A stretch of 45,522 nucleotides of DNA, taken from contig CADEDC010000050.1 of assembly GCA_902825985.1 (NCBI GenBank), positions 1-45,522 of the forward strand, given 5' to 3'. The notes below the pieces were generated by a model. It had not been told where the DNA came from. It made no database searches and saw only the letters and a program-made list of their open reading frames with translations. A program made the translations under genes and the position numbers. Positions within the stretch are counted from its first letter, which is position 1. Each line of letters opens with the position of its first letter. Of this stretch, positions 40,170 to 45,522 are shown in pieces. This stretch comes from an uncultured Acidobacteriota bacterium. Its GTDB lineage: Bacteria > Acidobacteriota > Vicinamibacteria > Vicinamibacterales > CAVVIG01.

Positions 40170-41230
40170 GCGGGGCGCGTCCCGGCCTGCACGTGACCGG
40201 CGCCCGCGTCGCATTCGGCGCGAAGACCGGGCTCGAACAGATTGCACTCGACGTGGCGGCCGGAGAACGGCTGGCCCTCCTCGGCCCGTCGGGTGGCGGC
40301 AAGACGTCGCTGCTGCGCGCGCTGGCGGGCCTCGGCGGTCTGCTCGCCGGCACGGTCCGGGTGGGCGACACCGACGTCACCGCCTTGCCGCCGGAGCACC
40401 GCGGCATCGTCTACATGCATCAGGCGCCGTCGCTGTTCCCGCACCTGTCGGTTCTCGACAACGTCGCTTTTCCGCTGGAAGTGCGTGGCATCGCCCGCGC
40501 GGCCGCCCGGCGCCGGGCAGCGGCCCTGCTGCGACACGTCCGGCTCGACGATGTGGCGTCGCGCGCTCCCGGCTCGCTGAGCGGCGGCCAGCGGCATCGT
40601 GCGGCTCTGGCACGGGCGCTGGCGGCAGAGCCGCGCGTCCTCCTGCTCGATGAGCCGTTCTCGTCGCTCGACCCGGAGCTGCGCGCCGACGTCCGCACCG
40701 CGGTCGTCGACATCCTGGCCGAGCGCAGCGGTCCCGCCGTCGTGCTGGTGACGCACGACGTCGACGAGGCGGCCGCGGTCGGCGATCGCATCGCCATCCT
40801 GCTCGATGGCCGCCTCGCGCAGGCGGGTGCGCCGTTCGAGGTGCTGGCACGCCCGGCGTCACTGGCGGTCGCCCGCTTCCTCGGGGTGCCGAATCTCCTG
40901 CGCGGACGTCGCCACGACGACGGCCTCGTCGTCTCGGCCCTCGGGGAGTGGCGGTCGCCTGGCCCTGCCGGCGCCGTGCACGTGACGATTCGCCCCGGCG
41001 CCGTGCGCGCCCGGCGGGACGCCGCCGGCCGGATTCCGGCGGTCGTGACGGCGGTCGTCGATCGGGTCGGTGCGACATGGCTGCGCGTCCGGATCGGCGA
41101 CGAGGACCTCACCGTGACCAGCGACGGCGCCGGGCGGGCGTCGCCGGGTGACACCGTCTCGCTCGTCGTCGATGGCGACGACGCGCACGTCATCGAGGAG
41201 GCGCATCCGCGGTCCCGCGATGTTCGATGA
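40166..41230 (+). CDS. ABC transporter ATPase (YnjD-like with extra C-terminal domain)
   Basis: 354 residues. Walker A LLGPSGGGKTSLLRALAG, Q-loop YMHQAPSLFPHLSVLDNV, signature GSLSGGQRHRAALARALA, Walker B VLLLDEPFSSLD and switch VTHDVDEAAAVGDR. Residues about 240-354 form a TOBE-like regulatory domain (VTIRPGAVRARRD, DRVGATWLRVRIGDEDLTV), which the shorter E. coli YnjD (about 217 residues) lacks. It powers the two permeases. Overlaps the next gene by 11 nt. Confidence 0.92.
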   Translation: MSGARPGLHVTGARVAFGAKTGLEQIALDVAAGERLALLGPSGGGKTSLLRALAGLGGLLAGTVRVGDTDVTALPPEHRGIVYMHQAPSLFPHLSVLDNVAFPLEVRGIARAAARRRAAALLRHVRLDDVASRAPGSLSGGQRHRAALARALAAEPRVLLLDEPFSSLDPELRADVRTAVVDILAERSGPAVVLVTHDVDEAAAVGDRIAILLDGRLAQAGAPFEVLARPASLAVARFLGVPNLLRGRRHDDGLVVSALGEWRSPGPAGAVHVTIRPGAVRARRDAAGRIPAVVTAVVDRVGATWLRVRIGDEDLTVTSDGAGRASPGDTVSLVVDGDDAHVIEEAHPRSRDVR

Positions 41231-41831
41231 TTACATCCGTCGTCTGAAGGACCGGCTGCTCGCACCGGTGGCGCGGCTGCTCGGCGCGCAGGTGTCGCCG
41301 AATGCCGTGACGTGGCTGGCCTTCGCGGCTGGCCTCGGCAGCGCGGCAGCGGCGCTGACCGGGCGTCACGGCCCCGGTCTCGCGCTGTGGGCGCTCAATC
41401 GCATCCTGGATGGACTCGACGGTACGCAGGCGCGCGTTCACGGCCGTCATTCGGCCTTCGGCGCCTACCTCGACATCGTGCTCGACTTCGTCGTCTACGC
41501 CGCCATCCCCGCGGCGCTGGCGTTCCATGCCGGCTCGCCAGCGGCTCTCCGTGCCGTCGTCGTCCTCATGGTCTCGTTCTACGTGAACGCCGCGTCGTGG
41601 ATGTACCTGGCCGCGCTGCTCGAACAGCGGCAGCAGGGGGCGGCGTGGCGCGGTGAGTTGACCACGGTCACCATGCCGCGCGGGCTGATCGCGGGCACCG
41701 AGACGGTGATCGCCTACAGCCTCTTCTTCCTCATGCCGTCACGGCTGCCGACGCTGTTCACCGCAATGGCCGGGCTCGTGTTCGTCAACGTCGCCATGCG
41801 CCTCTGGTGGGCGAGACGGCGACTCGGTTGA
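41220..41831 (+). CDS. CDP-alcohol phosphatidyltransferase (YnjF-like)
   Basis: 203 residues, inner-membrane enzyme. The CDP-OH-P signature D-G-x2-A-R-x8-G-x3-D-x3-D is complete: DGLDGTQARVHGRHSAFGAYLDIVLD split across residues about 64-90. Several membrane helices surround it. It joins a CDP-activated lipid to an alcohol head group. Being the last gene of an importer operon, as ynjF is in E. coli, suggests that the imported solute is its alcohol substrate; that is an inference. ATG 41220 lies inside the end of the ATPase gene. Confidence 0.88.
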   Translation: MFDDYIRRLKDRLLAPVARLLGAQVSPNAVTWLAFAAGLGSAAAALTGRHGPGLALWALNRILDGLDGTQARVHGRHSAFGAYLDIVLDFVVYAAIPAALAFHAGSPAALRAVVVLMVSFYVNAASWMYLAALLEQRQQGAAWRGELTTVTMPRGLIAGTETVIAYSLFFLMPSRLPTLFTAMAGLVFVNVAMRLWWARRRLG

Positions 41832-41840
41832 TGCCGGCGA

Positions 41841-41854
41841 CGCGACGCGTCGCG
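41841..41854. terminator. Perfect palindrome between convergent genes
   Basis: CGCGACGCGTCGCG, 14 nt, extended by GGCG...CGCC on both sides with mismatch. It fills most of the 31 nt between the ynjF-like stop and the TonB receptor stop. No T-tract. Confidence 0.35.
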
Positions 41855-41862
41855 CCGCCAGG

Positions 41863-44202
41863 CTAGAACGTGAGTTGCAGCCCGAGGCGCACCCCGCGTG
41901 GCAGGGCGGGGTGTGTGTGGAGGTCGTCGACGCCCTGCGCGGGTTCGTCGGGCAGGCGTGAGGTGTAGTAGTAGTCGATGTCGGCCACAGCCGCGTCGAA
42001 GATGTTGAACAGCTCGAGCACCAGCCGTGCCCTCGCGGAGGGACGATAGCCGACCTCGCCGTTCCACAGCGTGGTGCTCCTCGACGTGACGCTCGCATCC
42101 TCGATGAGCGGACGGGGACCAAAGTGGCGGACCCGGATGCTGCCGAACATCAGCTGCCTCGGCTCGACCGTCACGCCGGCCGCGATGACCCGGTCCAGCG
42201 CGCCAGGGATGTACCGGCCCACCGGATCATCGTCTCTGAACCGGGCGCGCGACAGCGCCAGGTCGGCGTCGACCGTCAGCCACGAGCGCAGCCGGGCGTA
42301 GTTGGTCCACTCGAGGCCGAGACGCCGGCTGGGACGACCTGCCTCAGTCGTGCCGGCGTCGCCGACGAACAGCAGTTCAGAGTCGAGCCCGAGATACCAC
42401 AGTGCCACCGTCGACTGCAGCCCCGGGATCCGCACGGTTCGCACACCGACTTCGGCGCCCCTGGCTCGCACCAGGGGAGTGACCGCCGGTGCCGGGTCGC
42501 CTGTCGCCGGATCGACCCGAATTGCCGCACCACGTGCGTCATTGCTGTGGAAGCCCATGCCACTGCTGGCGTAGACCTCCGTGCCCGACCACGGTCCGAA
42601 CGCCGCCATGAACTTCGGACTGACCAGCGCCGCCGTTCCGCTGTTCGAGTTCAGGGCGTTGTCCGACCCGACATCGAACTGGTAGAAGTCGCCGCGGAGA
42701 CCGAGCGTCGTGCGGACGAACCGCGCCCATTCGATCTCCGACTGAGCGAAGATGCCGCTCATCGTCTGACCGACGCGGTCTTCGCGCGTCGTCGACAGTC
42801 GCTGGCGGCCTTGCGTGTGGTACAGGCCGACCGGCCGCAGCCAGTCGCGACGGACACTGAGGCCGATGGCGCTCTCGGCGTGCCGTTCGAAAAAATGCCC
42901 GAGTCGACGATAGGCGACGCGGCCGCCCGCCGTCAGCCGCCGCTCGGCCTGTTCGAACTGATCGCCGCGTTCGGGATCGTCGAGGAAGTAGGTGAAGTTC
43001 GAGAAGAGGTTGAGGCTGTTCCTCAGGACGTAGGCTGTCGCGCGGACCGACGCCTCACCAAGCGGACGCTGGAACTCGGCGGTCACGCTCTGACGATTCG
43101 CCTGCCCGCCATCCGTCGAGTCGAGATTGCCGAACCGTGAAATCAACCCATCCGCGATCGCGCGGATGGCGACCTGGTCGGTCGAACTCCAGTCGGCCCA
43201 GTAGCCCATTCCCGTGAGCGAGAAACCGTTCCGGTTGGAGCCGTGGCTGTAGCGCAGCACGGTGTTGAACTTGCGGAAGTCGTCCGGCCGCGTCCATGGA
43301 CCGTCGCTGCGCCCCAGTTCGATGGCGGCGAGCACGGTGCCGCCGCCGACGTGTGGCGAGGCCGCGGCGAAGAGGCGCGCCCAGCCCTGGTTGCCGCCGT
43401 TGACCCGCAGCATCGGACGATCGAGCCGGTTGACGTAGTTGATGTTGGCGGCGCCAGCTGCCGAGAAGTCGCCTTCGTCGGCGAAGTACGGCCCCTTCTT
43501 GTACTGTACGCCGCTCACAAGCTCCGGGATGAGGAAGCTGATGTCCGAGTAGCCGTGGGCGTGCGCGCCGGTTGGGGTGTTGACCGGCACGCCGGCGACG
43601 GTGGTGGAAAAGTCGGTGCCGTGATCGAGGTTGAAACCGCGGAGATAGTACTGGTTCGCCTTGCCCTCACCACTGTGCTGGCTGGTAATCATGCCGGGCA
43701 CGGTTTCGAGGACCTCGCCGGCGCGCATGACCGGGCGCGCCTCGAGTTGCGCCGCGGTAATCGCGCCTTGACTCGCCGTCGTGGCGATGCCCACCAGGTT
43801 CTCCGCCGGGCTCTCGATGTCGGCCACGTTCCGGAACGTGTTGGTGCCGGTCACCATCACATCGGCGCTCAGGGTCAGCGTCAGCACCAGATCCTGGGTC
43901 ACGCTGTCGCCGCCGCGGACGGTGACCAGGCGGCGGACGACGTTGAAGTCGAGGAGGCGAAACGTCAGCTCCGCGCTGCCCGCCGCCACTCGATCAAAGG
44001 TGTAGCGGCCGTTCACGTCCGTGCTCTCGGTATGCTCGGCGGCGGCTACGACCAGGTCGATGCGGACGCCTGGCAGTGGATCGCCCAACTGATCGACGAC
44101 GCGACCAGCGATCCGGCCGGTCGATTGGGCGCTGACCAGCGTCGTCAGCGCGGAGAACAGGAGGAACAGGGCAGCGGCGGCGACGCTCGGTCTCTGACGC
44201 AT
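41863..44202 (-). CDS. TonB-dependent outer-membrane receptor
   Basis: 779 residues: signal peptide (AAAALFLLFSALTTLVSAQS), a carboxypeptidase-regulatory-like beta domain (GRIAGRVVDQLGDPLPGVRIDL ... GRYTFDRVAAGSAELTFRLL), the plug (VETVPGM-type motif VLETVPGMITSQHSGEGKANQYYLRGFNLDHGTDF split over residues about 160-195) and a 22-strand barrel ending in LGLQLTF, with terminal Phe. It imports a scarce substrate such as a siderophore, corrinoid, metal complex or sugar; the ligand cannot be told. Start ATG 44202 removes a Cys/Arg-rich upstream stretch that is not a signal. No TonB or ExbBD beside it. Confidence 0.93.
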   Translation of the reverse strand: MRQRPSVAAAALFLLFSALTTLVSAQSTGRIAGRVVDQLGDPLPGVRIDLVVAAAEHTESTDVNGRYTFDRVAAGSAELTFRLLDFNVVRRLVTVRGGDSVTQDLVLTLTLSADVMVTGTNTFRNVADIESPAENLVGIATTASQGAITAAQLEARPVMRAGEVLETVPGMITSQHSGEGKANQYYLRGFNLDHGTDFSTTVAGVPVNTPTGAHAHGYSDISFLIPELVSGVQYKKGPYFADEGDFSAAGAANINYVNRLDRPMLRVNGGNQGWARLFAAASPHVGGGTVLAAIELGRSDGPWTRPDDFRKFNTVLRYSHGSNRNGFSLTGMGYWADWSSTDQVAIRAIADGLISRFGNLDSTDGGQANRQSVTAEFQRPLGEASVRATAYVLRNSLNLFSNFTYFLDDPERGDQFEQAERRLTAGGRVAYRRLGHFFERHAESAIGLSVRRDWLRPVGLYHTQGRQRLSTTREDRVGQTMSGIFAQSEIEWARFVRTTLGLRGDFYQFDVGSDNALNSNSGTAALVSPKFMAAFGPWSGTEVYASSGMGFHSNDARGAAIRVDPATGDPAPAVTPLVRARGAEVGVRTVRIPGLQSTVALWYLGLDSELLFVGDAGTTEAGRPSRRLGLEWTNYARLRSWLTVDADLALSRARFRDDDPVGRYIPGALDRVIAAGVTVEPRQLMFGSIRVRHFGPRPLIEDASVTSRSTTLWNGEVGYRPSARARLVLELFNIFDAAVADIDYYYTSRLPDEPAQGVDDLHTHPALPRGVRLGLQLTF

Positions 44203-44349
44203 GGGTCCTTGGGCTCGCGAGTGGCGACACCTGCAGCGTACGGCGTCGCCGGCCGACCGGACGTGTGGCAAGTTGTCGCACGTACCCGGGTGGACCGACG
44301 GCGGGGTGGCTGCCGCCCGGGCCGGACGCCATCCGGTCGCGGGCTCGCG

Positions 44350-44355
44350 TATGAT
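44350..44355 (+). promoter_or_regulatory. -10 element before the PAS protein gene
   Basis: TATGAT, with a predicted start near 44362 and a 35-nt leader carrying SD GGGAGGG before GTG 44397. No clear -35. Confidence 0.4.
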
Positions 44356-44396
44356 CGGGCGTCACGCCGGCGGACGGTGTGCAGGGAGGGCGCGTC

Positions 44397-45002
44397 GTGG
44401 CCGATCAGGTACCGGACAGCTGTCCGCGCGTGCGCTACCGAATCAGCGCCGAAGATCGTCTCATCGAGGTCAACGACGGTTGGTCGACATTTGCCCGGGC
44501 CAATGGCGGCAGTCTGCTGCGCACGACGGTGATCGGCCGCCCGATCTGGCAGTTCATCTCCGATCCGACCACCGTCTATCTCTATCAGAGCATGGTCCAT
44601 CGCGTCCGCCAGACGGGGACACCGACGCGCTTCTGCTTCCGCTGCGACGGCCCGGCACGGCGACGTCTGTTGTCCATGCAGATCTCGCATACGGCGGCTG
44701 GGGCGGTGGAATTCGCGGTCGATCCGGTTCGTGAGGACGGCCGTCCCGCCCTGCTGCTGCTCGACGCCGCCAGCCCGCGGGGCGACCGCATGCTGACGAT
44801 GTGCGGCTGGTGCGCCCGGGCTCGCATCTCGGATGCTCGTTGGGTCGAGCTGGACGTCGCCGTTCGCGATCTCGGTTTGTTCCGCGAGCCGCCGCTGCCG
44901 CGACTCTCGCACGGGATTTGTTCGAGCTGTGCCGAGCAGGTGATCGCCGGTCTGGGCGGCAACTCGACCGCGACCACTCCCGTGACGCTCGGGGCGTTCT
45001 GA
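44397..45002 (+). CDS. PAS-like protein with four-cysteine C-terminal module
   Basis: 201 residues, soluble. Residues 1-125 follow a PAS-like pattern (YRISAEDRLIEVNDGWSTFARANGG, GRPIWQFISDPTTVYLYQSMVHRVRQTG, FRCDGPARRRLLSMQISH). The C-terminal part has MCGWCARARIS and, 50 residues later, HGICSSCAEQV, two CxxC pairs able to hold a zinc. Similar stand-alone PAS/Cys proteins occur in many environmental bacteria, without a known function. GTG 44397 chosen over the in-frame GTG at 44379 because CAGGGAGGG lies just before it. Divergent from the TonB receptor gene and convergent with a kinase gene. Confidence 0.75.
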   Translation: MADQVPDSCPRVRYRISAEDRLIEVNDGWSTFARANGGSLLRTTVIGRPIWQFISDPTTVYLYQSMVHRVRQTGTPTRFCFRCDGPARRRLLSMQISHTAAGAVEFAVDPVREDGRPALLLLDAASPRGDRMLTMCGWCARARISDARWVELDVAVRDLGLFREPPLPRLSHGICSSCAEQVIAGLGGNSTATTPVTLGAF

Positions 45003-45066
45003 ATCGCGCTGACGCGCCCTCCGGCAGTGACGACGCTCTCGCGAACGCCGCTCGTCGCCGCGTGCG

Positions 45067-45522
45067 TCAGGCGGGACCGCGGGTGTGGCGCAGGAGTGCC
45101 GTCATCACCGCCACGACTTCCGCCGGTTCGACCGGCTTCGCAATGTGCATGTCGAATCCCGCCGCGAGCGCGTCGAGGCGGTCCTGCGTGCGGGCATAGG
45201 CGGTCACCGCGATTGCCGGTGTCCGGCGTCGCTGGGCGGCAATCTCGTCGGCGCGCAGCGCCCGGAGAAAAGCATAGCCGTTCTCGCCTGGCATGCCGAT
45301 GTCGCTGACGATCAGGTCGATCGGTTCCGTCAACCGTTCGCGCGCGGTGGCGGGTGTGTCGGCATCCAGCACGCGCGCCCCGTTGGCTTCGACGATGGCC
45401 CGCAGAAGCTGTCGCGCATCGGCGTCATCATCGACGACGAGAACGGTGAGAGCCGCCAGCCGCGTGCCGTCGGCGATGACGGCGAGCGGCGCGTCGCCGG
45501 GCGGGGGCTGGAGCGGTTCGCC
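45067..45522 (-). CDS. C-terminal receiver of a signalling protein, cut by the window edge
   Basis: 151 residues are visible, 5' end outside the window. A Pro-rich linker (GEPLQPPPGDAP) leads to a complete receiver domain: LTVLVVDDDADARQLL (acidic pair), LIVSDIGMPGENGYAFL (phospho-Asp), VTAYART and HIAKPVEPAEV (Lys). The linker is like those after the ATPase of hybrid histidine kinases, so the missing part is probably a kinase; a chemotaxis-like fusion is the other option. Confidence 0.82.
   Translation of the reverse strand, partial: GEPLQPPPGDAPLAVIADGTRLAALTVLVVDDDADARQLLRAIVEANGARVLDADTPATARERLTEPIDLIVSDIGMPGENGYAFLRALRADEIAAQRRRTPAIAVTAYARTQDRLDALAAGFDMHIAKPVEPAEVVAVMTALLRHTRGPA

Overview
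The window is very GC-rich, densely coded, bacterial chromosomal DNA with no phage, insertion sequence or CRISPR array that I can see. The mix of genes (stressosome genes feeding hybrid histidine kinases, DUF4097 proteins behind an ECF sigma/anti-sigma pair, a TonB receptor with an N-terminal carboxypeptidase-regulatory domain, a DUF3516-type helicase, copper CopA/CopB) suggests a free-living, Gram-negative, aerobic soil-type bacterium. Acidobacteriota (Vicinamibacteria-like) is my best guess. That is an inference from gene content, not from a marker gene.

Layout. 1-5.8 kb: tRNA-Val(CAC), then a salvage neighbourhood: a short citrate-synthase-fold enzyme, upp, an exported amidohydrolase/deaminase, hpt, rpiB and deoC. 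RpiB and DeoC carry N-terminal extensions like those of bacterial-microcompartment cargo enzymes, but no shell gene is present. A small basic protein follows. 6-8.2 kb: ammonium transporter with a near-consensus sigma-54 promoter, and an exported RidA protein. 8.5-14.9 kb (minus strand): a Tat-exported N,N-dimethylformamidase-like protein with a small downstream partner, a DUF3516 helicase and a ferredoxin-NADP reductase-like flavoprotein. 15.1-19.7 kb: an exported aspartoacylase-like zinc hydrolase and a copper cluster (His-rich secreted protein, CopA, CopB). 19.7-24.6 kb: a HAD phosphatase, an ECF sigma/anti-sigma/DUF4097/DUF4097 operon, and a frameshifted RsuA/RluB-type pseudouridine synthase.

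24.7-34.7 kb is a signalling island: rsbR-rsbS-rsbT, an RsbT-like ATPase fused to a PP2C phosphatase, a hybrid kinase with an RsbT-like ATPase at its N-terminus, and a second hybrid kinase. From rsbS on the genes overlap each other. A third, 944-residue hybrid kinase follows. No sigma factor is encoded there, so the stressosome output appears to be wired into a phosphorelay. 34.7-37.2 kb (minus strand): sulfide:quinone oxidoreductase, a 48-residue protein directly behind it, and a TVP38/DedA-like membrane protein. 37.3-41.8 kb: a five-gene operon syntenic with the uncharacterised E. coli ynjB-C-D-F genes (binding protein, two permeases, ATPase, CDP-alcohol phosphatidyltransferase). 41.9-45.5 kb: a TonB-dependent receptor, a PAS/zinc-ribbon-like protein, and the receiver end of another kinase cut by the window edge.

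Two recurring regulatory traits. Several start codons sit only about 5-12 nt behind a -10-like hexamer, which suggests leaderless or nearly leaderless mRNAs. Several convergent gene pairs are separated only by GC-rich hairpins that lack a T-tract.
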